Positions 12,401 to 22,583 of a stretch of 64,000 nucleotides of DNA are shown piece after piece. Within the stretch, counting starts at the first letter, position 1. Each line of letters opens with the position of its first letter. This DNA is from Blattamonas nauphoetae (taxonomy: Eukaryota > Preaxostyla > Oxymonadida). Below the pieces are notes generated by a model that saw only the letters and a program-made list of their open reading frames with translations, ran no database searches and was not told where the DNA came from. The stretch covers positions 62,001 to 126,000 of the forward strand of contig JARBJD010000136.1 of the NCBI GenBank assembly GCA_033064195.1, in the 5' to 3' direction. A program made the translations under genes and the position numbers.

Positions 12401-13990
12401 GTCCTTGTTGAATGGGAACTCCCCACGCTTTACAACGTCAATTTCGTTCGTCTCATTGTTCAATTTCAAGTCTGAGATGACAATCTGTTTGGAGAGTTGA
12501 ACAGCGAGCCTCGTCTTATACAATGCTATCATTTTCACATAATCTCCGTAGTTGACGCGTGTGGTTTGCGTGGTATTTGTGAGATTCTGGATGAAGACGG
12601 ATGTGATTGTTTCACGACGAGCGTACATGTTTTTGTGGAGTCCATGAACTGTTCCTGTTGAACACATGTACAGACCAAGCTTTCCCTCCTTTGTTGGACA
12701 TGCAATATATTCGCTGTTTCCACGACATGCTGCGCTAAACACCCATTGGTCACTTGTGCCCAACGATTGAAGTGGAATTCCTTCGCGGGAGAAGAGGAAT
12801 GTCTCTTTGTTTGATCCTGCCGCAATAAAATATTCCCCGTTGAGGAATGGTTTGAGAGTACACGGATCAAAATTGACCTTTCGAGTGTCATAACGAGTTT
12901 TGCCTTTTGCATCAACAAACGTGATTGTTTGATCCCAGCATCCAATTGTCAAAATGTCCGCTATCAAAAGATGACAGAACATCACAAAACACACAGTATT
13001 CGGGATTTGGATTCCAGAAAAGTGTCCAAATTGGTTCTTTGTGGATGATCTGTTTCAAAGTCTTAGCATCTTTATTTCGGATGTGAACACTTCCGTCAAC
13101 ATGACCAGTTGCCAGATATGCTCCGTTAGACGACCAACTTCAGGGGAAGGGAAATGGAAGTAGAAGTCGGGACATTGAATTGATGGTGTGAAAATGACAA
13201 ACCTGAGGCAAGTTACACGTGAATGAACCTTTTCTTTCTTCGTTTGGGTGAGGCCATCCATCCACAACCCAATGTCTGTTTCAGTCCCTGCAGCCAAAAG
13301 TTTTGTGATTGGGTTGAAGCCAACGGCTTGTACCGACGATGAGAAAGGAATCATCACTTTTCCCTTGATATCGGGTGTCCAGACTTTTACAGTTTTATCA
13401 GCACTGGAAAATTCATGAAGAGAACGACAGAAAAGGAAAGCGGTTTCAAACCTTCCAGTCGCAAATATTGATCCATCAGCTGAATATGCAATACAATAAA
13501 TCTGATCTCGGTGTGCTATGGAGATAATTGGTGAAAGAAGAAGTGAATATTGGCAAAAACGTTGAAAGAATGAGAGGGGATCAATGAAAAGGTGGGGAAT
13601 GAATTGTCGCGGAATAAATATGTTGTAAAATTTTCACAATGAACAATGCAAGCATGAATAAACCTTTCGTTAGGGTTAGAGGATATTCTGACGTGGTCAA
13701 ATCGATACACGCGATGTACTCATTGACAACGGCTAGAATTTGGGTTCCGTCTGAAAACAAAATGAATAAAGCAATGATAATAGATGAAAAAGACGCAGAA
13801 GAAAGATGAAGAATAAAAGAACGGACCAAGATCATAAGAAAAGGAAGAACAAACCATGATTGAAGACGATGTCCCAGATTTGGGCTTTTCCCTGTTCTAA
13901 ATCCTAAATAGAGATGAAGAGGAGAATTAGAAGTTGGTTAAAGAGTGATCTTAATGTAGATACTTTCTCAAGGATGAGTTGTCCCCTCAT
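9473..13990 (-). CDS. IFT122: IFT122, intraflagellar transport complex A subunit
   Basis: The start is 'MRGQLILEK'; a short intron is followed by 'DLEQGKAQIWDIVFNH'. About six introns break the first ~190 codons and the remaining ~1,160 codons are one exon. WD40 blades dominate the N-terminal half ('GTQILAVVNEYIACIDL', 'GAYLATGHVDGSVHIRNK', 'NFDPCTLKPFLNGEYFIA', 'CLLVGLMNGEVHSIYVDN'). TPR-like helices follow ('CLGVTDSDWQFLGTSAIRDL', 'FTAKKAFLRVKDTHFLDLL'). Near the end lie two zinc-ribbon-like Cys clusters ('YCWKC...CCQYC' and 'MCSICF...CPFC'), as in animal IFT122. IFT-A drives retrograde transport and membrane-protein entry in cilia, so the organism builds flagella. A 154-bp gap separates it from EF-2. 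Confidence 0.95.
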
Positions 13991-14144
13991 TGACAATCAT
14001 GGGCATGATCTACCTCGACTCGTCGTATTCGCAATTGTGACTAACGACAATGTAAAAATTGTCTGAAAAATCGTTTTTCGAATCGTTTTGGCAAATAAAG
14101 TGAAAATCGATCAAATCCCTTCCTTATCTTGAAATGAAATAGGT

Positions 14145-16762
14145 CTACAAACGATCAACGAATTGATCGCCCTTTGGAATGGCCTCTGGGAGACCCTTGC
14201 GCTTTCTGATGCTCTTGACAACACCGTTTGGCTTGGAGCTTTCATCGAAGACATCTCCAGACATTTCTTGCCAGTGGTCAAACACGCACTGTGGGAAAGC
14301 CTGGCCGGAGGTGTGAGCGCGGAGATCGGCTGTGAAGCCGAAGGATTCCATGACGGGCAGGTAGGCCTTAACTTGGACGAGGGGAGTTCCGATTCTGGGC
14401 TCTTCAGAGACGACCTGTCCTCTGCGCTTGTTGAGGCAAGAGTAGATACCTCCTACAGCATCTTGTGGAGATGTGATTTCGGCGAGGAAGACTGGTTCGA
14501 GGATGGCGGGGGAGGCAAACAATTCAGAGGCAAAGTAGCAGGAACGGATTGGTGGGACCATCTGGGCAGCACCACGATGGATGGTATCTGGATGGAGGGT
14601 GGCGTCCATCACGTTGAAACGGATTCCACGCATGGTTTCGTCGCAGAGAGCACCCTTGGACGAGGCCCAGGCGAAAGCTTGCTCGAATGAATCTTTGCAT
14701 TCGTCGAGGTATTGGACAGCCTTGCTCTTATCAACAACAAGATTGGGTCCCTTTCCGTCAGGGCCAAAGCACCAGATCTTGCGGGAGTCGGTTGGATCCC
14801 AGTTGTACTTGTTCACGAGATCCTTACCCATTTCCTTGGCATCCTTCTCTGGGTTGATGTATCCCTTCTCAATCTCCTCAACAAGTTCGTCGTCGAGGGG
14901 CTCGGCTTCCATGTAGATACGGTTGTGCTTGTTGGGGGACTTGGCGAGGGCGGTTTGGGAGCTTGTCTTGGTCACTGTCTCGCAGAATTGCACGACGGGA
15001 TCAGAAACCTTGACTTGGGTGCCTCCCATGAAGTCGTCCTGGAGATCCTTGAGGCAAATCTCAAGATGGAGCTCACCAGCACCGGCGATGACATGCTCAC
15101 CAGAGTCGGAGGTGGAGATCACGCACAATGGATCGGATTTGGCCAGACGCTTCAGACCTTCAACGAGCTTGGGGAGATCAGCCATGGACTTGGGCTCGAC
15201 AGCAACACGCACGACGGGGGAGACAGAGAACTTCATTGTGGCGATGTTGTAGGCGTCTTCGTAGTCGGTGATGGTTCCGCTCTTGGTGAGGTACTGGTCG
15301 ACACCAACAAGGCAGCAAGTGTTACCGCAAGGAACATCATCAACAGCCTCGAATTTACGGCCCATGTACAGAACGACACGTTGGATGGGCTTGATGTAGA
15401 GATCTTCTTTCTTTCCGTGGAGGAAGTTGGGTCCTTGCATTCTGACCTTCATTCCAGTGCGGACGGTACCAGAGAAGACACGACCGAAAGCGTTGAAGCG
15501 AGTCTTATCGGCTGGAACCATCTTGGAGACATAGAGCATGAGGGGACCATCGGGGTCGCAGTTGCGGATGGCATTGGCGCAAGGATCGTCCATGGGTCCA
15601 GTGTACAGTGTCTCGACACGGTACTTCTGGGAATCGACGGGAGATGGAAGGTTGAGGATAATGACCTCAAGAAGGGCATCGGCTGCTGGGATCCAGTTCT
15701 GCATGACAGCCTTGACGAGTTGACGTTCTTTGTATGCACGCTGTTCCTGAGTGATCTTGATGTCCATCTGATTAAGAATCTTGTCGAGCTTCTCACGGTT
15801 GTCATCCATGATGGCGCCGAAGATGACGTAGAGTGGGTCCATGATGTATTGGACGAACCCACGCTTCAGTTTCTTGCCGTCCTCGTCAGTATCGTTCTTT
15901 TGCCATTTCTTTGTCTTTGGGTTGAAGAAGTTGTCACCCCACAGTTTCTTGACAAGAACTTCAGCTGGGATGCCGAATTTTGAGGAGTAGAAGGCAGCGA
16001 AACGACGGAGGGTGAAACCGAACTGATGGAGACCAGATCCGAACACAACATTACCCTGGACTGGGTTGATTTCCATTTCACCAAGAGTTTCATCGTGGTA
16101 TGTGGCGATGAGCACGTTGATATCTTCGATCACGCGCTGGAATTTTTGGTAGGCTTCCTCGGAGTCGGATTTCAGTTCAAGAAGAACACGATCGATTTTG
16201 TTCATCATAAGCACGGGGCGCACACGTTCAGTGAGAGCTTGACGGAGCACAGTCTCAGTCTGGACGGAGACACCTTCGACACAATCGACGACAACGAGAC
16301 CACCATCAGTCACACGAATGGCGGCTGTCACCTCAGAGGAGAAATCAACGTGACCGGGTGAATCAATAATGTTGATGAGATAACCATCACGCTTTCCGGC
16401 GAGTTCGAATTCGTAGTAGAGAGAAATACCAGTGGACTTGATGGTAATACCACGTTCCTGTTCATCTTGACGGGTATCCATAATACGGACATCACCGGCT
16501 TGTTGCTGTCCAATGATACCGGCCTTCTGGACAAGGGCATCAGTCAGAGTTGATTTTCCTGTGAAAAAGAAAATTGACGAATATGAGAAGTTGACAAGGA
16601 GTGTAAACAAATAGAATTGATAAATCACAAGAGATAATATCGCCCAAAGGAATGGATCCATCTCTACAAACCATGATCGACGTGAGCGATCACAGACATG
16701 TTTCTGATGTTGTGTCTGTTACCCATGTGTTCACGAAGTTGAGCAATTGTAAAGTTGACCAT
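14145..16762 (-). CDS. EEF2: Translation elongation factor 2 (EF-2)
   Basis: Two exons (16672..16762 and 14145..16558) give 834 residues, about the usual length. The 113-nt intron splits the P-loop right after 'IAHVDHG', before '[13 protein letters not shown]'. Seen in order: switch I '[15 protein letters not shown]', G3 '[12 protein letters not shown]', G4 'MNKIDR', the domain II-III barrel, and domain IV with the diphthamide loop '[16 protein letters not shown]'. The C-terminus is 'GDQFVDRL'. EF-2 is the GTPase that moves tRNA-mRNA through the ribosome. The loop keeps the modified His and the HRG but has AA where most eukaryotes have GG. A long antisense frame covers the gene but is a codon-bias shadow. 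Confidence 0.97.
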
Positions 16763-17108
16763 TTCAAGATTGTTGTACTTTCAGCTTTCTCGGAAGAGAT
16801 GAGAAATGTTGAAGAATCCCAAATTAGAGTTCAACGAGAGCAGAATCGAAGAGCCAAAATAGGCGATGTCACTTTTTCGATGGGCCTCGGTTTTTCCAAC
16901 TTTTTTTGGCTTATTTGACACTGTGAATGCTACGTATTTCCAATAGAGACCACCTCTCTCGTTTCTGATCTCAAAAAAAGCACGAAACGGAACGGGGAGA
17001 TCTGGAGTAAATCACTTTCATCGGATTTTGTGGATTTGGCAAGATGAATCGAGGAATAAAGACATAAAAACATGAGACGAATGACAGAAAAAGGAAGATG
17101 TCACGCAA
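16763..17108. other. Intergenic gap upstream of EF-2
   Basis: 346 bp between the EF-2 start and the calreticulin stop. I see no coding potential beyond chance frames. It should contain the EF-2 promoter and the calreticulin 3' end. T-rich and A-rich runs are present but no clear motif. Confidence 0.5.
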
Positions 17109-18288
17109 TTATAAGTCCACATTGTCATCATCATCGCTGTTATCGATGTGGATGTTGTTGTTGCTTTTTTGACTTTCCGATTTGCTTCCTGAGGATGAAT
17201 TCCTCTCCTCATATCTCCGAACAGGATCCCATCTCTGCTTCACAAATTCCTTGTATTCAGTCATGTTGTCACCAATGAAGAAATTGTTGAAGATTGTTCC
17301 GGATTCTTTCTGCATAACATCGATTCCAACATATCTAATACCCTTCAAGCCAAGAGAATTCTTCTTTTCTTCATATGCCGGATTGGGGACTTGTGGGGCC
17401 TTCCATTTCCCTTGGTAATTTGGATTCTCAACGAGTGGAGGGTGCCATGTGGCTTTGTATTTGGGATTTGGTTTGCGGGGCTGAATCCAGGGGCCGTTCG
17501 TTGCTTCATCCCAATCTTTTGGTTTCACTGCATTGGTGTCTGGAATCGTCATTGGTTGATCCCAATCAGCTGGTTTGGTAACATTTGGATCAGGAATCAT
17601 TTTTTGTTCGCTCCAATCTGCCGGTTTTTCGACGGTAGGATCTGCAATAGTCGGGCGAGGATATATGCCAGGAAAGTCTTGATAGAGTTTTGACTTGATT
17701 TCAGTCTTTCCATCAATATGGATTTCATATGTCACATCTGGGCGCATAATCAGTGTATACAAATGCGTTCGATGATCATTTTTGCATTTAGGAGGAGTTC
17801 CGCTATGATATTCTTTCTTGTGTTTTCTGAGAATAAATTGCATTCTGTCCTTTTCTGAACCACAAATGTCAGGACCGAACATCAACTTAAACGGTGAATC
17901 AGATCCAAATTCAGCTTGCTTTGCTTTTTCAGAAAGAAGTTTAATGTATGTGCCTCCGCAGCGTAATTCTTGTTCATTTTTAATGGTGTAAGAGAAGATG
18001 AATGTTTTATTCACAAAATTCAGTGTTTTCCCAATGTCAGCGGAAATTTGGTAGAATGCACCATCTTTCTTTGTTTTTAAACCTTTGTTTGTTTCTTTAT
18101 TCGGGGTCTTTTTTGGAGGTTCAATCGCGAATTCGCCTCTGTCATTACCTTGTTTGACGTCGCTTTGAATCCAGCGTTGTTGCCAGTCACCTTTAAAAAA
18201 TGAGGTTAAAAAATAAAAAACCTGAAAAATCTTCCTTGAAAAAGATTTCGCATTGGAGTAAACTCGCAAGGAGGATAAGGGAGAACAT
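17109..18288 (-). CDS. CALR: Calreticulin, ER lectin chaperone
   Basis: Two exons (18222..18288 and 17109..18190) joined across a 31-nt intron give 382 residues. 'MFSLILLASLLQC' is a signal peptide, followed by 'EIFFKEDFSGDWQQRW', the standard mature N-terminus. The lectin domain has 'CGGTYIKLL' and the conserved Cys in 'GPDICGSEKDR'. The P-domain carries repeats of the type 'KPADWxxxxxIPDxN' (three copies), then 'PNPKYKATWHPP' and 'ENPNYQGKWKAPQVPNP'. The C-terminal acidic tail is short and ends 'DNVDL' rather than KDEL or HDEL. Calreticulin binds Ca2+ and monoglucosylated glycoproteins in the ER lumen. Its start codon overlaps by two bases the start codon of the divergent WD40 gene. Confidence 0.95.
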
Positions 18289-19703
18289 GAGAAAGATTGG
18301 ACAAAGGGCCAATGATGGGGTGTTTCACTTTATGTGAGTTAAAATTCAAGAGGAGCAAGAATTGTCTCTGTTGTTAGTGGTTCAAACACTGAAAGATACA
18401 GTTGGCAGTTTCGTAATTCGACATTTCATTGGTTATGTGTTGATCCGGCCGAAGTGATGGCGAAAGAACCAAAAGGAATCGTCACATGTGCCAGTGTTGA
18501 CAATGTTGATAGGCGGATACTTTTTGGTGAGAAGGATGGATCTGTGGAACTCTTCCATATTCTGAAGGACAATTCTCTTTCTCTCGCCCTCAGTGGTCAA
18601 CTGTATGAACACTTTTTTACTCGAATAATCCATCTCTTTTTCTCAAATCTTAGCTGCTTTGGTCCCGTCCTCTCCCTGGAATGGATGGATATTCCATATG
18701 GACCGTGTTTCTTATGGTATCCTTTTCTGTTCTTCTCAGCGCCTCCAATTCATTGTTTTGAATACTTTATCAATGTTTATTTGTACTGTTGTTTGCTTTG
18801 TAGTGGTGGCTTTGATGGTATTCTGAAACTTGTTCGTCCAACACAGAAATTCGACTCTTTCAATTCACTCGCACAAATTGATCTCCACAGTGCCAGTTTG
18901 TATCTCTTTTGAACAAACCATAACTTTACCATCCAACAACTCCCTTTTCCATCAGTTTTCAGTATTTCTACATTCTGTAGCGCTACCATTACTCTCATTG
19001 CTTGTGGATTGTCAAATGGAAAAGTTGTCATCCTCTCTTTGACACCACCAGGTAGTGAATCATCAATGAGTGGATTGTCATTGTCACTTACTCATGAAGC
19101 TACATACTTGGATTCAACTGATGTTCATCTTGGTGGCTGTTCCGCGGTCTCATTCGAACGAATCACAAATGTTTTCAATGAAAACGACAAATTGTATGAT
19201 ATCTCTTCCTTTTCTCTCATCGTGCCACAAATTTGTTTTTCTGACTAAGAATTTATCCTCGTCTTGTTTCATGTGGTCTTGATGGATCCATCTTTGTTCA
19301 CATCCTTAAACGGGCCAATATCCCTGAAGGGTTCACAATTTCGGTTGAATCGATTGTTCAAGAACCGAACGGCAGAGAGATTCGTGATGTGAAGTGGAGG
19401 AAAGAGCGAAACGAGTTCACAACAATTGGAGAACAGTGCATCGTCTGGAAAGAGACTGAAGGAAAGAAGATGGTCGGAACAAGTCTTGACATTGAAGGTG
19501 AGGGACAAACTGTGTGATTGACACTTTTTTGTTCATTTTTCGTCCGTCTCTTCCTTTAAACCACTCTTCAGGTGAGTTACTTCAATTGTGACACTCTCCT
19601 TGCTCTTAGTTCGGGAATGAAATCAATTCGGCTATTGATCGAAGATGGAGACACATGGATCCCGTGTCCAGACCAAGCTATTCCATCGGATCTCGAAGCT
19701 TAG
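18287..19703 (+). CDS. Sec13/Seh1-like WD40 protein
   Basis: The best start is the ATG at 18287, giving 'MRKIGQRANDGVFHF' before a 44-nt intron (18334..18377) and then 'GSNTERYSWQFRNSTFHW'. Several short introns follow. Spliced blades resemble Sec13 in order: 'LFGEKDGSVELFHI', 'FGPVLSLEWMDIPYGPCFL' (compare GHEGPVWQVAW in Sec13), 'GGFDGILKLV', 'LIACGLSNGKVVIL', 'GCSAVSFERI', 'LVSCGLDGSIFVHIL', 'REIRDVKWRKE' and 'FTTIGEQCIVWKE'. About six blades fit Sec13, the COPII-coat and nuclear-pore beta-propeller. Sequence identity is low and Seh1 or another small WD40 protein is possible. Pairing with calreticulin from one divergent site would suit a secretory-pathway role. Confidence 0.6.
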
Positions 19704-19860
19704 TTGCGTCGTCATCTTCTCATTTCACTCTCCACTTAGAGCTCGTCATTCGATTTGTCCTCCATTTCAGTATCAATAATTTCGTCGATCGTCACTTTTA
19801 ATCCTCTCTCTAAAATAGACTTTTCGTCTTTTGTCCTGCCTTTTAACGAAAGCACTTTTT

Positions 19861-20653
19861 ATGGATCAAACCAATCCAACGACGTCTAAGACTGTTTCAA
19901 TGGGAGGAACAGCATGCAAGAATGAATCAGCTGTTGTTCCATCGACCCCACCATCTGAGTCATTCTCAAAGATTCTAATTGTAGCTGGACCATCGGTCTT
20001 CCTCTCTTCACCACTCTGAAGCTTACTTTCCTCTTTTAGGGAGTTGGAAAATCAACTGTCATTAAAAAAATCATGGAATGTATTCCGAACACATTTGCTT
20101 TCAGTGTTTCACACACAACACGTCAACCAAGACCAGGTGAAGTTGATGGGATAAACTACCACTTCACCACGAAAGAAGTGATGGAGCAGCTCATCTCAGA
20201 AGACAAATTCATTGAACAATGTGACGTTCATGGGAACATGTATGGAACATCTAAAATGGAAATAGAGAGACTGAACAGTGAAAACAAAATCGCTGTCCTT
20301 GACATCGACATACAGGGATGTCAGAAAATTAAAAAGCGTCATGACGTTCTCCAGATGAATCCTGTCTATATTCGAATCAAAATTGCGTATGAAGAATTGG
20401 TTTGAGACTCAGTTTGCTTTAACTTTCACAGGAAAAACGATTAACTGGTCGGGGTACCGAAACTCCAGAATCATTGAAAATCCGTCTTGACAATGCTAAG
20501 GCTGAACTTGAGCCGATGCCTGGATTCTTCAATTTGGAAGTTGAGAATCAGGTCGTTGAAGACTGTGCAAAAGAACTCGTCTCTTTCCTAGAAACTGTTG
20601 GAGTTCTTGGACTTCAAGAGGATGGATCATCTCATGCCACTTGCATTAAATAG
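19861..20653 (+). CDS. GUK1: Guanylate kinase
   Basis: Three exons (19861..19995, 20040..20399, 20432..20653) give 238 residues, longer than the usual ~200 because of a Ser/Thr-rich N-terminal extension of ~40 residues. The P-loop GPSGVGKS is rebuilt exactly across the first 44-nt intron. The GMP-binding region has 'SVSHTTRQPRPGEVDGINYH' and 'DKFIEQCDVHGNMYGTS'. Then come 'AVLDIDIQGCQKIK' and the lid Arg motif 'EKRLTGRGTETPESLKIRL'. It phosphorylates GMP to GDP with ATP, so it recycles guanine nucleotides. Introns are 44 and 32 nt. The previous gene ends 157 bp upstream on the same strand. Confidence 0.95.
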
Positions 20654-20785
20654 GAATTATACCTGTATTATTGATTCCTAATTTCCGTTTTTGGTTTGAA
20701 GGACATTTCACCATCTTTTCACAGTATTCTGTGAATTAATCTCATAAAGATCTCTATTTTTGAGATTTGAGGATCAGAGAGAGGG

Positions 20786-21375
20786 ATGATCGAGCTGAAT
20801 CCTCTGGATAAGGAATTGAGAATCGATCGGGTCACAATTTTAAAAATGACACTCAGAGTTTATCGCAACACTGAACTCGGCCAAGCGTTGATTAAAACAC
20901 TTGATGAACTCGTCTCTAGGGGAAATATCAATGAAAACCAAAAAGAATTGATGTTAGACCGCTTTGACAGTGTTTACCCCTCCTTTATCACTATTTCACG
21001 TGTTTAGTCCTTTGAAAGGCAAATGACGAAACACGCTCGTCAAGCGAAATCACAAGAAGTGTTTTCTCTCATTTATTATGGACTTTTTCATATCATCTGC
21101 AGGTTATCCTCAAAGGAACAATCATGAACAGGAACTACTATAATCGAACGTTTACCATCGACGTAGCTGATTTTACTGTTAATTCTGGAACGGGAAATCA
21201 GGTTCATCTCGATGCTATCCAATTATTCTGCTTTGACGTCCAATACAAAGGAGCAACAGCCGATCTTATCCCGCCTCGTCATGAACAAAGAACAAGAGAA
21301 ATTGCTGACAACGATGATGAAAATGGTGATCTAGCACCTAGAAATTCTGTCAAAAAGAGGAAACGCTCATCTTAA
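20786..21375 (+). CDS. TFIIA-gamma: Transcription initiation factor IIA gamma (small subunit)
   Basis: Three exons (20786..20971, 21008..21058, 21103..21375) encode 169 residues, or 149 if the second Met at 20846 is used; that Met aligns better with the family start. 'VYRNTELGQALIKTLDELVS' matches the Y-R-x-T-x-L-G-x-x-L-x-x-x-L-D-E-L helix of TFIIA-gamma. After the introns come 'SFERQMTKHARQAKSQE' and the beta-barrel part 'VILKGTIMNRNYYNRTF'. A basic tail 'KKRKRSS' is extra compared with yeast and human. TFIIA stabilises TBP on promoters in the nucleus. The TAF6 gene, another basal factor, lies 1.2 kb away beyond a foldback transposon. Confidence 0.88.
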
Positions 21376-21528
21376 ACTGTGAATCCTCTCTTTGTTTCAT
21401 AAGTCATTGTTCTGAATCATTTTTCCTTCTGAAGAATAGATTCTCTGGTTTTTACAGTCTCTTCAACATTTTGTTTCAAAACAACCTTGCCCAATCTTGA
21501 ACACTTCACCTGGTCTCTCCTGAGGCTA

Positions 21529-21822
21529 TCGGGGTGGCGGGAAAAACTTGGGCGGGCTCTTAGTCGATTCTGGCACTATTTAGCTTAATTTTCACTTCAT
21601 ACAGTGCCTTTACATGTTTCCTATTTTCAAAAAACACCAAGTAAAAAAATCATAGTGTCCTGACCAGAGAGAACAGCGAGGTGAAAGATCAGATCTGAAC
21701 GACTATGACTCTTTTTCTCAACAAAATGGAAAATTTCAGACATTTAGACTAATTTACACTCATTTCAGAAGAAGATGTAGCAATTGAATCAATACATGAC
21801 AGGGAAATGTCATCGAGATTTT
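21529..21822 (+). repeat. Left arm of foldback element
   Basis: Terminal inverted repeat that pairs with 22223..22515. Identity breaks at a poly-T run at the inner edge. Confidence 0.88.
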
Positions 21823-22222
21823 TTTCCAGAATCGTGATGATCATCCTTCCTTTGTCGTCAATTCGTAGTTTGATCTCCCAGCCAGTCATTGAACTGGCTG
21901 TAGCTTCTGTCCAGCATGGTGATTACACATATCCTGATGAATAATGACCAAGATCCTGAAAACAACGTCGATGATCGAAAAAATTGCAATTCAGTGTTTA
22001 TATTCAGATTCCTTTGAATACGGGAGGAGTAATGAGAAAACGGCAAGAAATACAAACCAGTCTGGTTTTATCCCTGAATCAACGATGTCGTGTTTCACCG
22101 CTTGATCATGACGTCAGATGTGATGATTGGCACTTTCCACGATGCCCCGTGCATTCATGAAGGGGTCGATTCGTTTCATCCTGAAAAGATGACGTGACAA
22201 CGGCGATTCTCAAACAGAGTTA

Positions 22223-22515
22223 AAAATCTCGATGATATTTCCCTGTCATGTATTGATTCAATTGCTACATCTTCTTCTGAAATGAGTGTAAATTAGTCTA
22301 AATGTCTGAAATTTTCCATTTTGTTGAGAAAAGAGTCATAGTCGTTCAGATCTGATCTTTCACCTCGCTGTTCTCTCTGGTCAGGACACTATGATTTTTT
22401 TACTTGGTGTTTTTTGAAAATAGGAAACATGTAAAGGCACTGTATGAAGTGAAAATTAAGCTAAATAGTGCCAGAATCGACTAAGAGCCCGCCCAAGTTT
22501 TTCCCGCCACCCCGA
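22223..22515 (-). repeat. Right arm of foldback element
   Basis: Reverse complement of 21529..21822 apart from two small differences. Confidence 0.88.
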
Positions 22516-22583
22516 TAAACTCTCCGAAAAAAAAGTGGTGATGATGCTGTTTTCGTCCAAAGAAGCTTCAGACAAAAAGTACT

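Larger units (their letters stand above)
21527..22517. mobile_element. Foldback/MITE-like DNA element with 293-bp terminal inverted repeats
   Basis: Ends read TATCGGGGTGGCGGG and its complement. The arms run about 21529..21822 and 22223..22515 and differ by about one substitution and one single-base length change, so they are over 99% identical. TA at both outer edges may be a 2-bp target duplication (Tc1/mariner style) or simply part of the arm; the sequence cannot tell. The ~400-bp centre has only short frames and an 8-bp-armed hairpin near 21879..21900, with no recognisable transposase, so the element is non-autonomous. It sits between the TFIIA-gamma stop (151 bp away) and the TAF6 stop (66 bp away). 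The matching arms imply a recent insertion or recent arm homogenisation. Confidence 0.88.

Noticed and set aside
14712-15983. A 423-codon open frame antisense to EF-2
   Set aside because: It is a mirror of codon bias in a highly expressed gene; the sense strand codes a complete EF-2 and the antisense protein has no recognisable features.
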